This document shows positions 49,064 through 58,287 of a stretch of DNA of 64,000 nt, in pieces. Position numbers and translations under genes: made by a program. Under the pieces are notes generated by a model. The model had not been told where the DNA came from, ran no database searches, and worked only from the letters and a program-made list of their open reading frames with translations. Origin of the DNA: Hyphomicrobiales bacterium (GTDB taxonomy: Bacteria > Pseudomonadota > Alphaproteobacteria > Rhizobiales > Rhizobiaceae); contig UBQW01000017.1 in the NCBI GenBank assembly GCA_900467745.1, positions 22,122 to 86,121 of the forward strand. Direction: 5' to 3'. Every line of letters starts with the position of its first letter. Within the stretch, counting starts at the first letter, position 1.

Positions 49064-50794
49064 CTAGGCCGGCTTGCGGAAGTAGCCGCGAAACGTCGGG
49101 TGGGCGAACAGGCTCGCGAGGATGGCAAAGCCCGCGCCGAGGAGGAAGCCCGCGAAGAACCCGCCGATGACGCCGGCAATCAGCAGCGCCGTCTTGCCCG
49201 GCCCGTTGGCCTTCAGCGGCGGCTCGGCCTCAGAGATCACCCGCACATTGCTGCGCGACAGGCTCTGCTCCTCGCTGGTCTGGCCCGAGCGCTTCAGCAC
49301 CGTCTCGTAGATATCACGCGCGGCGGTTGCCTTGCGCTGCAATTCGTTGAGCTCGACCTGCTTGTCGGAGGTGTTCACCTGCAGGGCCTTTTGAACCGAC
49401 AGCTCCTTGGAGACAGCGTCCTCGGCCTTCTTCGCCTGCTGGTATTCGCCCTGCGCCGTGCTCGCCAGCCGCTGCAGCTCGCCGCGGATCTGGTCGGATA
49501 TGCTGTTCAGCGATGAGCGCGCCGCCTGCAGGCGCGGATGGCGCGTGCCCATCTGGCTCTCGAGGCTGCTCACCATGGCGGCCTGCGTCGAATATTGCTG
49601 GCGCAGCGTCGCAAGCGCGGTCGAAACGCCGCCGCCCTGCGAGGTACCGCCGACCACGTCCTCGAAGCGCAGGTTGGCCGCAGCATCGGCGCGCGCCTTG
49701 GCCTGGATCGTTTTGTCCTGCGCGGTCACCAGCAGCGTGTTGAGCGAGGCCAGGCGCTGGTCGGAGATCAGCCCGTTTTGCGTCGAGGCCATGTCGTTGT
49801 CGGCGCGGTAGGTCTCCACCGCCTGCTCGGCCTCCTGCACCTTTTGCCGAAGGTCGGTCAGGCGGTTGTCAAGCGTGGTCGAGGTATCCTGGTAGAGGCC
49901 CGAGCTTGCGCCGTCTTCTTCCTGCAGGAAGGAGGCCACGACCTGGTTGGCCAACCGCGCGGATTTCTCGGCATTCTTCGTAGTGACGTCCAGCGAGACC
50001 ACGTAGGTGGAGCTCTGGCGGGTGATCACCAGCGCCTTCTGCAGCGCGCTGACGACGGCAGCGCTATCGGCCCGGCCGGCGTTGAATTCCGGATCCTGGT
50101 CGAGCTTCATCGCATCGGCGACACGGCGCATCACGTTGCCGGAGCTGAGAATCTGCACCTGGCTGTCGATCATCGCCGAGATCATCTCGGGCGAGGGACC
50201 GGAGGCCTGCGTGCTGGGATCGTTGAGGCCGATCTGGCGCGGATCGAAGTAGAGTGTGGTGTTGGCCGTGAATTTCTGCGTCGACATCGGCAGCACAACG
50301 GCGCCGGCAACCGCGCCGAGCACGGAGAGGCCGAGAATGAGGAGACGCTTGTTCCAGATCGCCTGGATCGCCGAGCGGGTGTCGAGCAGCGGTCCGCTCG
50401 GTTCCGGCACGTGGACGACGGCGGGCGCGATAACAGGTGCAGCGACGGTCTCCGTCGCCGGCGTCGTAAGGGGCGCTGGTGCCGCCTCGCGCGCGACGGT
50501 GTTGGCGGATCGAGGCGCGGCGTCGGCGCTCGGCTGGATCGGGGTGTCGCGCTCAGTCGTCCGCGCGGGTTCGGCGACGGGCGGTGGCGGTACCGGTCTC
50601 GATCGGCTCTGCGGTTGCGTGTCTTGCGGGGCAGCGTCTTTGATCAGCGAGGTAGGCGCGGGCTTGGCGGGCACGAAGTCGGACGGGCGCAGCACCGGTC
50701 CGGGCGTGCCGGTCCGGTTGGCCTGGGTATTCGGCGGCTCATAGCTGCGCCATTGTGGCAGCCGGCCAACCTTGTTCCTGTCAAACTGGTTCAT
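49064..50794 (-). CDS. GumC/Wzz-type polysaccharide chain-length determinant
   Basis: The 576-residue inner-membrane protein has a Pro/Ala-rich cytosolic N-terminus (1-140), a transmembrane helix near 150-170 (LLILGLSVLGAVAGAVVL), a long periplasmic coiled-coil domain (about 180-520) and a C-terminal helix (LLIAGVIGGFFAGFLLGAGFA) preceded by Pro-rich SEAEPPLKANGPGK. No tyrosine-kinase domain is attached. It should set chain length in Wzx/Wzy-type export of a surface polysaccharide. Confidence 0.9.
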   Translation of the reverse strand: MNQFDRNKVGRLPQWRSYEPPNTQANRTGTPGPVLRPSDFVPAKPAPTSLIKDAAPQDTQPQSRSRPVPPPPVAEPARTTERDTPIQPSADAAPRSANTVAREAAPAPLTTPATETVAAPVIAPAVVHVPEPSGPLLDTRSAIQAIWNKRLLILGLSVLGAVAGAVVLPMSTQKFTANTTLYFDPRQIGLNDPSTQASGPSPEMISAMIDSQVQILSSGNVMRRVADAMKLDQDPEFNAGRADSAAVVSALQKALVITRQSSTYVVSLDVTTKNAEKSARLANQVVASFLQEEDGASSGLYQDTSTTLDNRLTDLRQKVQEAEQAVETYRADNDMASTQNGLISDQRLASLNTLLVTAQDKTIQAKARADAAANLRFEDVVGGTSQGGGVSTALATLRQQYSTQAAMVSSLESQMGTRHPRLQAARSSLNSISDQIRGELQRLASTAQGEYQQAKKAEDAVSKELSVQKALQVNTSDKQVELNELQRKATAARDIYETVLKRSGQTSEEQSLSRSNVRVISEAEPPLKANGPGKTALLIAGVIGGFFAGFLLGAGFAILASLFAHPTFRGYFRKPA

Positions 50795-50858
50795 GCGCGC
50801 GCTCGTTGCTCGCCTCTAAAATACGGGCGACGTAGGCTCGACTTTAGAAATCCTTAGC

Positions 50859-50871
50859 TAACGGACCGTTA
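50859..50871. promoter_or_regulatory. Palindrome in the divergent polysaccharide promoter region
   Basis: TAACGG-A-CCGTTA is a perfect 13-bp palindrome in the 133-bp gap between the divergent GumC-like and GH5 genes. It may be a regulator site; which regulator is unknown. Confidence 0.4.
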
Positions 50872-50927
50872 AGATGCCGGGACAAGCAATGACACCAACG
50901 ACCAGCCGAACCCGGAAGCGGTATCAA

Positions 50928-51989
50928 ATGAGCAACAAATCCTCCCCCCGGCGGCGCCTCGCGGCGGCCGTCCTGGCAACGATCTTGCTCCAGGCCGGCG
51001 GCGCCAGTGCGCAGGGCAGATGCCTGCAGGGCATCAACCTCTCGGGCGCCGAATTCGGCGAGCGCGGCGGCGAGGTTTTCAAGGCCTATGCCTATCCATC
51101 CGAGGAAACCATCGCCTATTTCGCCAAGAAGGGCTTCAATACCGTCCGCCTTCCCTTCCTCTGGGAACGCCTGCAGCCCGAACTCGGCAAGCCGCTCGAC
51201 GAGGCCGAGCTGCAGCGGCTGAAGGACGCGGTCGAGCTTTTGCGCAAGCAGCACCTGACCATCATCCTCGATCCGCATAACTACGCCCACTACGACAAGG
51301 TAATGATCGGCACGCCGCCGGTCACCGACACCGCCTTCGCGGAATTCTGGGCGCGGCTGGCGATTGAATTCTCCAATCAGGAAGATGTGATCTTCGGCCT
51401 GATGAACGAGCCCTACGACATCGGCGCCGATGCGTGGCTTAAGGCGGCCAATGCGGCGATCCGCACGATCCGCGCGACGGGGGCGAACAATCTGGTCCTC
51501 GTTCCCGGCACCCGCTTCACCGGCGCGCACTCCTGGCAGGCGGATGCGCAGGGTGGCGCCAACGGCACGGTCATGCTTGGCGTTCGCGATCCGCGCAAGA
51601 ATTACGCCTATGAGGTGCACCAGTATTTCGATCAGGATTCATCGGGCATGCACGCAGAGTGCAGCGGCAACGACAGCGCGCTCAACGCAGTCACCGCAAT
51701 GACCGACTGGGCGAAGAAGAACAACACGCGCGTCTTCCTCGGCGAGTTCGGCGTATCGCAGGACAAGGCCTGCGTGGCGGGCCTCGGTCGCGTGCTGAAC
51801 CACATGCAGGCAAACCCGGATGTCTGGCTCGGCTGGACCTATTGGGTGGCGGGCGACTGGTGGCCGGAGACCGAGACGCTGAACGTCCAGCCGCGCAACG
51901 GCAAGGATCGCCAGCAGATGACGGCGCTCGAAAACGCCATCAAGGCGCCGCCCGCCGACAAGGCCAAGTGCAAGACGCTGGTGGATTGA
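50928..51989 (+). CDS. Glycoside hydrolase family 5 (cellulase-type), secreted
   Basis: The 353-residue protein has a signal peptide (RRRLAAAVLATILLQAGGASA) and a GH5 (beta/alpha)8 domain. Acid/base Glu161 lies in FGLMNEPYD and nucleophile Glu273 in VFLGEFGVSQ; also INLSGAEFGE, NTVRLPFLWERLQP and HNYAHYDKV. GH5 enzymes cut beta-1,4 glucans or related polymers. Between a Wzz-like and a polymerase-like gene it likely trims or releases the polysaccharide made here. ATG at 50928 has GGAAG upstream. Confidence 0.92.
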   Translation: MSNKSSPRRRLAAAVLATILLQAGGASAQGRCLQGINLSGAEFGERGGEVFKAYAYPSEETIAYFAKKGFNTVRLPFLWERLQPELGKPLDEAELQRLKDAVELLRKQHLTIILDPHNYAHYDKVMIGTPPVTDTAFAEFWARLAIEFSNQEDVIFGLMNEPYDIGADAWLKAANAAIRTIRATGANNLVLVPGTRFTGAHSWQADAQGGANGTVMLGVRDPRKNYAYEVHQYFDQDSSGMHAECSGNDSALNAVTAMTDWAKKNNTRVFLGEFGVSQDKACVAGLGRVLNHMQANPDVWLGWTYWVAGDWWPETETLNVQPRNGKDRQQMTALENAIKAPPADKAKCKTLVD

Positions 51990-51993
51990 GGCT

Positions 51994-53262
51994 ATGGCGG
52001 GCAAGGGCGCGACCGTTAAGGAGCCGATCGACTACAGCATCCTTGCTGTCAGCGTGCTCGGCGTGACCTACAACGCCATCCTTGCCTTCATCAATCACAA
52101 CATCATGCCGCTGACACCAACCGCCGTGGTGATGAGCGAGATCCTGATCCTCGCCTACAGCTTCGGCTATATCCTGAAGAAGGGAATATTCGAGGAGGAT
52201 ATCGTTCCTCTCGGCTATCTCCTCGCGACCATCGTGCTGACTGTCTACGTGATGGTCATCAACAAGGCCGGCTATATAGATCATCTGCGCAATGTCCTGA
52301 TCATCTTCGCCTTCACCGTGCTCGGCCGCTGGAGCAACGAGCGAACGCTGCGGCTCGCCTTCAAGATCTGCTGCGTCACGGTTCTGGCCGTGCTCGTTTG
52401 CGAGATCATCTCGACGCCGGCCTATGTGGCGCTGGTCCATCCGGCCGAGTATTTCCAGAATACCCGCGGCGTGCCTCCCGCCACCTATAGCGACGCCGGC
52501 CTGTTTCGCGGCGCGCTCGGCTTCGAGGGACGTTTCTCGTTCGGCCTGATCGATCACCGTTCGTCGTCGATTTTCCTCGAACAGGTGTCGCTCGCCAATT
52601 TCTGCGGCGTCATGGTCATCTATCTCGTCAGCTTCGCCAATCGCATCACGCTGTTCGATCGCCTCATCTTCGTCACCACGATCGTGCTCATCCTGGTGAC
52701 CAACGACACTCGCACCATGCTGATCTTCGCCATCGTCAGCGCCGCGGGCTATGTCATCTATCCCTTCATCCCGAAAATCTTCAATTTCCTGATGATGCCG
52801 GGTATCGTCATGGTCGGCTTCATCATCCACGCCTTCAAGCCGAACGCCCATGACGACGACTTCGTCGGCCGCATCAGCGGCACGGTCAGAAACATCATCG
52901 CCATGGATTTGCCGGCAACGATGGGATTGGAACTCGACAAGGCCACCACCTTCGTCGACAGCGGCTACGTCTACATCACCTATGGCGCCACCGTCTTCGG
53001 CCTGATCCTCTTCTGGCTCTTCGTCTCCTTCTATCCGGCCGGCCAGACGCCGAACCAGAAACGGCTCTGCCATTCCCTGTCGCTCTTCATGTTCCTGAAC
53101 CTGATGATCGGCTCGACCGCGATCTTTTCCATGAAGACCGCCGGCCTCGGCTGGCTTCTCGTCGGCTTCCTCAAATTCAACGAGGGCACCAAGGCCACGG
53201 CGGGGATTCGCGGTTCCACGACGCAAAGTGAACGGACTCCGATAGGAAACGCCGTAAGCTGA
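51994..53262 (+). CDS. O-antigen ligase/polymerase-like membrane protein
   Basis: The 422-residue protein has about 10-11 transmembrane helices and a large loop (about 150-190, HPAEYFQNTRGVPPATYSDA), and the motif VTNDTRTMLIFAIVSA, as in Wzy/ligase-type proteins. It starts 4 bases after the GH5 stop, so they are co-translated. Likely polymerises the repeat unit whose length GumC/Wzz controls. Whether it is polymerase or ligase cannot be told from sequence. Confidence 0.78.
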   Translation: MAGKGATVKEPIDYSILAVSVLGVTYNAILAFINHNIMPLTPTAVVMSEILILAYSFGYILKKGIFEEDIVPLGYLLATIVLTVYVMVINKAGYIDHLRNVLIIFAFTVLGRWSNERTLRLAFKICCVTVLAVLVCEIISTPAYVALVHPAEYFQNTRGVPPATYSDAGLFRGALGFEGRFSFGLIDHRSSSIFLEQVSLANFCGVMVIYLVSFANRITLFDRLIFVTTIVLILVTNDTRTMLIFAIVSAAGYVIYPFIPKIFNFLMMPGIVMVGFIIHAFKPNAHDDDFVGRISGTVRNIIAMDLPATMGLELDKATTFVDSGYVYITYGATVFGLILFWLFVSFYPAGQTPNQKRLCHSLSLFMFLNLMIGSTAIFSMKTAGLGWLLVGFLKFNEGTKATAGIRGSTTQSERTPIGNAVS

Positions 53263-53422
53263 CGGTCGATGGGATGTTCCGGCCATCGAGGCTGCTCTTC
53301 TCGATAAACTTGGTGCAGCGGCGTGAGCGTCGTGCTTGATCGGCCATGTCGCTTTGATCTAAGCAGGCTCGACGGTCGATGCCGCCTAAACAAGGCCGAC
53401 GCTTAAACAAGGAATATGACGC

Positions 53423-54307
53423 ATGACGCAATATGTATTGACGGTAGCCTGCAAATCGACGCGCGGCATCGTGGCGGCGATTTCGACCTATCTGGCAGAC
53501 AAGGGCTGCAACATCATCGACAGCTCGCAGTTCGATGACCTGTCGACAGGCATGTTCTTCACCCGCGTCAGCTTCATCTCCGAAGAGGGTGCGACGCTGT
53601 CGGCTATCCGCGAAGGCTTCCAGCCCATCGCCGAAAAGTTCGAGATGACCGCGGAAATCCACGATGGCGACCAGCGCATGAAGGTGCTGCTGATGGTCTC
53701 GCGCTTCGGTCACTGCCTGAACGACCTGCTCTACCGCTGGAAGATCGGCGCGCTGCCGATCGATATCGTCGGCGTGGTGTCCAACCACTTCGATTATCAG
53801 AAGGTCGTGGTCAATCACGACATTCCCTTCCACCACATCAAGGTGACGAAGGAAAACAAGCCCGAGGCCGAAGCGCAGATCATGCAGATCGTCGAATCGA
53901 CTGGTACGGAACTCGTCGTGCTCGCCCGCTACATGCAGGTGCTCTCGGATGCCATGTGCAAGAAGATGTCCGGCCGCATCATCAACATCCACCACTCCTT
54001 CCTGCCATCATTCAAGGGCGCCAACCCCTACAAGCAGGCCTATGAGCGTGGTGTGAAGCTGATCGGCGCCACCGCGCATTACGTCACTGCCGACCTCGAC
54101 GAAGGCCCGATCATCGAGCAGGACACGGCGCGCATCACCCATGCTCAGTCGGCGGACGATTACGTCTCGATCGGCCGCGATGTCGAGAGCCAGGTTCTCG
54201 CCCGCGCTATCCACGCCCACATCCACCACCGCGTGTTCCTGAACGGCAACCGCACCGTGGTCTTCCCGGCAAGCCCGGGCAGCTATGCCTCCGAGCGCAT
54301 GGGCTAA
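53423..54307 (+). CDS. purU: Formyltetrahydrofolate deformylase
   Basis: PurU hydrolyses 10-formyl-THF to formate and THF. The 294-residue protein has an N-terminal ACT domain (TVACKSTRGIVAAISTYLADKGCN) and a formyltransferase-like domain with NIHHSFLPSFKGANPYKQAYERG, GATAHYVTADLDEGPIIEQD (catalytic Asp and His). In rhizobia it helps run C1 units from methylated amines. The distance from the dimethylglycine-dehydrogenase-like gene is 20 kb, so any link is only metabolic. Confidence 0.95.
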   Translation: MTQYVLTVACKSTRGIVAAISTYLADKGCNIIDSSQFDDLSTGMFFTRVSFISEEGATLSAIREGFQPIAEKFEMTAEIHDGDQRMKVLLMVSRFGHCLNDLLYRWKIGALPIDIVGVVSNHFDYQKVVVNHDIPFHHIKVTKENKPEAEAQIMQIVESTGTELVVLARYMQVLSDAMCKKMSGRIINIHHSFLPSFKGANPYKQAYERGVKLIGATAHYVTADLDEGPIIEQDTARITHAQSADDYVSIGRDVESQVLARAIHAHIHHRVFLNGNRTVVFPASPGSYASERMG

Positions 54308-54329
54308 GCACTTGGTATCGGGCGCCCGC

Positions 54330-54369
54330 TAATTCCTTGGCCAGTAATTCCTGGGCCGGTAATTCCTAG
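54330..54369. repeat. Short tandem repeat after purU
   Basis: Three direct copies of a 15-bp unit: TAATTCCTTGGCCAG, TAATTCCTGGGCCGG and a truncated TAATTCCTAG. They lie 22 bases after the purU stop in the gap before the fusion gene. Confidence 0.85.
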
Positions 54370-54457
54370 TGATGACGCCCGATCCCTTGCTTGCCGATAG
54401 CAAGCTGTCGATTATCTGCTTATTGTGCAGGATCGAATCGTGCGGTGGGGGAATGCC

Positions 54458-57385
54458 ATGACCGATGAAACGCTCGCTCAGCGTCTCGAGCTTCCGCGTC
54501 CAGATGTGACGGCCGAGGAAGCAGGAGACATCCTGCAGTCGCGTTACGGTCTGTCGGGCCAGCTCAGCGAACTCGGAAGCCAGCAGGACCGCAACTACCG
54601 CGTCGATACCGGCGATCAGACATATGTCCTGAAGATCTGCCACATGATCTACGAGACGATCGAGCTCGAGGCTCAGAATGCCGCGATCCGTCATCTCGCC
54701 GGCATCGAGGGCGCGCCGCGCGTGCCCCGCGTGGTCGCTTCTACCGATGGCCAGGACATCGTCGCCGTCGTCGTCCGCGACCAGACCTACCAGGTTCGCC
54801 TGCTGGAATATCTCGAAGGCGAGGGCCTCACCAAGCCTTCATATCTCCCCAAACAATCCGTGGCGGCGCTGGGCGCGCTTTGCGCCAATCTCGCCAAATC
54901 CTTGGCCGATTTCGATCACCCCGGCCTCGACCGCAACCTGCAATGGGACCTGCGCCGCGCCGGCCCGGTCGCCGTCCAGCTCCTGTCGGCGATCACCGAT
55001 GGCGCCGCGCGCGACCGTATCGCCAAGAACATGGTCGCTGCCGTCCGCCGCGTGCAGCCTTTCGCGCCGGCACTGCGCCTGCAGGCCGTCCACCACGACG
55101 TCACCGGCGACAACGTCGTCAGTCGTCGTGACAAAAAAGGTCGTCTCATTCCCGATGGCGTCATCGATTTCGGCGATATCATCCGCGGCTGGCTGATCGG
55201 CGATCTCGCCGTCACCTGCGCCTCGCTGCTGCACCAGGCCGATGGCGATCCCTTCTTCGTGCTGCCCGCCGTCAAGGCTTACCACGAGGTCTATCCGCTG
55301 AAGGAAGAGGAGCTCAGGGCGCTCTGGCCATTGGTCGTCGCCCGCGCCGTCATTCTGGTGGCGAGCAGCGAGCAGCAGATCTCCATCGATCCTGAAAACG
55401 AATATGTCCGCGCCAACCTCGTGCTCGAGCAGCGCATCTTCGATACCGCCATCGCCGTTCCCTTCGATCTCATGGAAACGGCCATTCTGAAGACGGCGGG
55501 CATCGAACTGCCTGCTGTCGCGACCGAGCACTGGCATCCGCTGCTGCCCGATCTCGATCTCCAAAACATGCTCTATGTCGACCTCGGCGTCGAAAGCCAG
55601 CACTTCGCCGCCGGAAATTGGGGCCAGGGCGATATGGACTGGCGCCTGCTCGCCCGCGCCGCGTCCGAGGCCGATGCCGCCGCAACCCGCTACGGCGAAT
55701 ACAGATTGTCGCGCGCCCGCCTGCTGAGCGCCAGGCCGTCCGCCACCTACGCCCTGCATGCCGATATCTGCCTGGCCGCGGGCAACACGATTGCTGCCCC
55801 CTTTTCCGGCCGCATCAGCTGGCAGAACCACCATCTCGTGCTCGAGGGTGCCGATATCAGCCTCCATCTCGACGGTCTCGACCCATCGGTCGAGGACGGC
55901 GCCGAGCTCGAAGCTGGCCAGGCGATCGGCGTGGTCTCTGGCGAGCAGGGTTCGCTCGGCGGGTTGCGCGTGCAGCTCTCGACCTTGAAGGGCGCCGAGC
56001 CGCCGCTCTTCTGCACGCCCGCCGAGGTCTTCGCATGGTCGGCACTCTGCCCGTCGCCGGCACCCCTGCTCGGCAAGGGCGTCGAGGCGCCGAAGCCTGT
56101 CGATGCGGAAATCCTTGCTGTGCGCACGGCCCATTTCGCCGCCGCGCAGAAGCATTATTACGAGACCCCGCCGCGCATCGAGCGCGGCTGGAAGGAACAC
56201 ATGTTCGATGTCGAGGGACGCGCCTATCTCGACATGGTCAACAACGTCACCATTCTCGGCCACGGCCATCCGCGCCTGGCGGACGCCGTCGGCGAACAAT
56301 GGCTGCGGTTGAACACCAATTCGCGCTTTCACTACGCCGCCGTCGCCGATCTCTCCGAGCGGCTGGCGGCTCTGGCCCCCGAAGGTCTCGACACCGTCTT
56401 CCTGGTCAATTCGGGATCGGAGGCCAACGATCTGGCGCTGCGGCTTGCCTGGGCCCACACCGGCGCGCGCAACATGCTGAGCCTGCTGGAGGCCTATCAC
56501 GGTTGGTCGGTGGCAAGCGACGCCGTCTCCACCTCGATCGCCGACAACCCGCAGGCGCTGACGACGCGGCCCGATTGGGTCCATCCCGTCGCCGCGCCCA
56601 ACACCTATCGCGGCGAGTTTCGCGGCCCCGATTCGACCGGCGACTACCTGCAGAGCGTTGTTGCCGCGCTGGAACTGATCGACGCCAGCGGCGAGCGGCT
56701 GGCGGGCTTCATCGCCGAACCGGTCTACGGCAACGCCGGAGGCATCGCGCTGCCGCATGGCTATCTCGCCGCCGTCTACGGCCAGGTGCGCGCCCGCGGC
56801 GGTGTCTGCATCGCCGATGAGGTGCAGGTCGGCTATGGCAGGCTCGGCCACCATTTCTGGGGCTTCGAAGAGCAGCAGGTGGTGCCCGATATCATCACGG
56901 TCGCCAAGGGCATGGGCAACGGCCACCCGCTCGGCGCCGTCATCACCACGCGGGCGATCGCCGATTCGCTGGAGAAGGAGGGCTATTTCTTCTCCTCCGC
57001 TGGCGGCAGCCCTGTCAGCTCCGTCGTCGGCATCACCGTGCTCGACATCATGGCCGACGAGGCGCTGCAGCAGAATGCCCGCGAGATCGGCGATCGGCTG
57101 AAGGGCCGGCTGGTGGCGCTTATGGATCATCATCCGCTCATCGGCGCCGTGCATGGCATGGGGCTTTATCTCGGCGTCGAATTCGTCCGCGACCGCGAAA
57201 CGCTGGAGCCGGCAACGGAGGAGACGGCGGCGATCTGCACGCGCCTGCTCGAACTCGGCGTCATCATGCAGCCGACCGGCGATCACCTCAACGTGTTGAA
57301 GATCAAGCCGCCGCTCTGCCTTGCCGCCGAAAGCGCCGACTTCTTCGTCGACATGCTGGAAAAGGTTCTGTCCGAGGGCTGGTAA
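54458..57385 (+). CDS. Three-domain fusion: kinase-like, M23-like, class III aminotransferase
   Basis: The 975-residue protein has three parts. (1) An APH/choline-kinase-like domain (about 1-340: NYRVDTGDQTYVLKIC, VHHDVTGDNVV near 213, VIDFGDIIRGW). (2) An M23-like lipoyl/beta-barrel segment (about 430-515: GNTIAAPFSGRISW, LEAGQAIGVVSGEQG) that lacks the usual HxH zinc ligands. (3) A class III PLP aminotransferase (about 560-975) with NSGSEANDLALRLAW, DEVQVGYGRLG and PLP Lys817 in ITVAKGMGNGHPLG. Part 3 is close to ethanolamine-phosphate phospho-lyases, so kinase plus lyase could phosphorylate and then eliminate phosphate from an amino alcohol. ATG at 54458. Confidence 0.88.
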   Translation: MTDETLAQRLELPRPDVTAEEAGDILQSRYGLSGQLSELGSQQDRNYRVDTGDQTYVLKICHMIYETIELEAQNAAIRHLAGIEGAPRVPRVVASTDGQDIVAVVVRDQTYQVRLLEYLEGEGLTKPSYLPKQSVAALGALCANLAKSLADFDHPGLDRNLQWDLRRAGPVAVQLLSAITDGAARDRIAKNMVAAVRRVQPFAPALRLQAVHHDVTGDNVVSRRDKKGRLIPDGVIDFGDIIRGWLIGDLAVTCASLLHQADGDPFFVLPAVKAYHEVYPLKEEELRALWPLVVARAVILVASSEQQISIDPENEYVRANLVLEQRIFDTAIAVPFDLMETAILKTAGIELPAVATEHWHPLLPDLDLQNMLYVDLGVESQHFAAGNWGQGDMDWRLLARAASEADAAATRYGEYRLSRARLLSARPSATYALHADICLAAGNTIAAPFSGRISWQNHHLVLEGADISLHLDGLDPSVEDGAELEAGQAIGVVSGEQGSLGGLRVQLSTLKGAEPPLFCTPAEVFAWSALCPSPAPLLGKGVEAPKPVDAEILAVRTAHFAAAQKHYYETPPRIERGWKEHMFDVEGRAYLDMVNNVTILGHGHPRLADAVGEQWLRLNTNSRFHYAAVADLSERLAALAPEGLDTVFLVNSGSEANDLALRLAWAHTGARNMLSLLEAYHGWSVASDAVSTSIADNPQALTTRPDWVHPVAAPNTYRGEFRGPDSTGDYLQSVVAALELIDASGERLAGFIAEPVYGNAGGIALPHGYLAAVYGQVRARGGVCIADEVQVGYGRLGHHFWGFEEQQVVPDIITVAKGMGNGHPLGAVITTRAIADSLEKEGYFFSSAGGSPVSSVVGITVLDIMADEALQQNAREIGDRLKGRLVALMDHHPLIGAVHGMGLYLGVEFVRDRETLEPATEETAAICTRLLELGVIMQPTGDHLNVLKIKPPLCLAAESADFFVDMLEKVLSEGW

Positions 57386-57896
57386 GCGGCCTTACCCGGC
57401 CGCCCCGCCTGCCTGCCTGGCCATCCAGCCAGGCCACCAGGCCGTCAAGCGTCTGCAGCCCATATTCGACGGCGCCGAAACCGATGACGAACTGACGCCG
57501 CGCGCGGGTGGGATGCAGCTGGCGCATGGTCAGCACCGTCTTGCCGTCGGTCTGCTCGTCGAAGGTCACCGTCACCCGGAAGCGATCAGGGTCCTCGGGG
57601 TCGGGCGTGCCGTAGTCCATGACGATCCGTTCGTTGGGCACGATTTCGAGAAAGCGCATGAGATTGGGGAAACGCTGCTCCCGGCCTTCGAACATACCCA
57701 CCATGTCGAACCGCCACACGCCGCCTTCGCGGATATCGGCCTCAATGCTCTCGATCGCAAGTCCGGCGGGACCATACCATTGCGCCAAGGCATTGGGGTC
57801 CATCCAGGCCGCGAAGACCCTGTGGCGGGGATGATTGATGACCTTCACCAGCACGATTTCGCGGTCCAGCGACCAGCTGCCAAACGGATCTGCCAT
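57303..57896 (-). CDS. SRPBCC/AHSA1-domain protein with extended C-terminus
   Basis: The 197-residue product has the AHSA1 (START-like) fold: VKVINHPRHRVFAAWMDPNALAQWYGP, REGGVWRFDMVG, ERIVMDYGTPDPE, VTVTFDEQTDGKTVLTMRQLH (read piecewise) and GLQTLDGLVAWL. The last 45 or so residues are Arg/Pro/Ala-rich and overlap, on the other strand, 83 bases of the fusion gene end. They look like read-through beyond the family's normal end. It follows the ArsR gene by 5 bases with AGGAG upstream of ATG 57896, the usual ArsR-SRPBCC pair. Confidence 0.83.
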   Translation of the reverse strand: MADPFGSWSLDREIVLVKVINHPRHRVFAAWMDPNALAQWYGPAGLAIESIEADIREGGVWRFDMVGMFEGREQRFPNLMRFLEIVPNERIVMDYGTPDPEDPDRFRVTVTFDEQTDGKTVLTMRQLHPTRARRQFVIGFGAVEYGLQTLDGLVAWLDGQAGRRGGRVRPLTSPRTEPFPACRRRSRRFRRQGRAAA

Positions 57897-57901
57897 GTGC
57901 T

Positions 57902-58246
57902 TCAATCTCCTCCCACTTCATCTTGCGTATTGTCGAGATAAGTCTCCAGACGATCCAGCCGCTGGCTCCAGCGCAGCCGCTCGGATGCCATCCAGTCCGC
58001 CGCCTCGTCGAACCGCGCCTGCACCAGACGGCACCAGCGGCTGCGGCCACGCTTCTCGCTGGCGATCAGCCCGCAGTCTTCAAGCACCTTCAGATGCTGG
58101 ACGAAGGAGGGCAGGGCCATGTCGAAGGGCTCCGCCAGGATGCTGACCGATACCTCGCCCTCGGCCAGCCGCGAGACCACCGCGCGGCGCGTGGGGTCGC
58201 TGAGGGCGTGAAAGGCGAGGTCGAGCGGGGTCGAGTTATAGGGCAT
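57902..58246 (-). CDS. ArsR-family transcriptional regulator
   Basis: The 114-residue winged-helix protein has LAFHALSDPTRRAVVSRLAEGEVSVSILAEPF, SFVQHLKVLEDCGLIASEKRGRSRWCRL (in pieces), the type paired with SRPBCC proteins. The metal-binding Cys box of ArsR/SmtB is absent. It likely represses its own operon and the divergent reductase gene through the repeats at 58288-58334. Confidence 0.92.
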   Translation of the reverse strand: MPYNSTPLDLAFHALSDPTRRAVVSRLAEGEVSVSILAEPFDMALPSFVQHLKVLEDCGLIASEKRGRSRWCRLVQARFDEAADWMASERLRWSQRLDRLETYLDNTQDEVGGD

Positions 58247-58287
58247 GTCGTTTTTTACGGCAGGCCGGGTTACGGGTCAATATTAGA

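Noticed and set aside
54330..54369. Tandem repeats as a replication-origin iteron set
   Set aside because: Only three short copies, no replication initiator gene nearby, and a chromosomal housekeeping context.
54839..57286. An 815-codon minus-strand frame opposite the fusion gene
   Set aside because: Shadow of the fusion gene; no recognisable motif.
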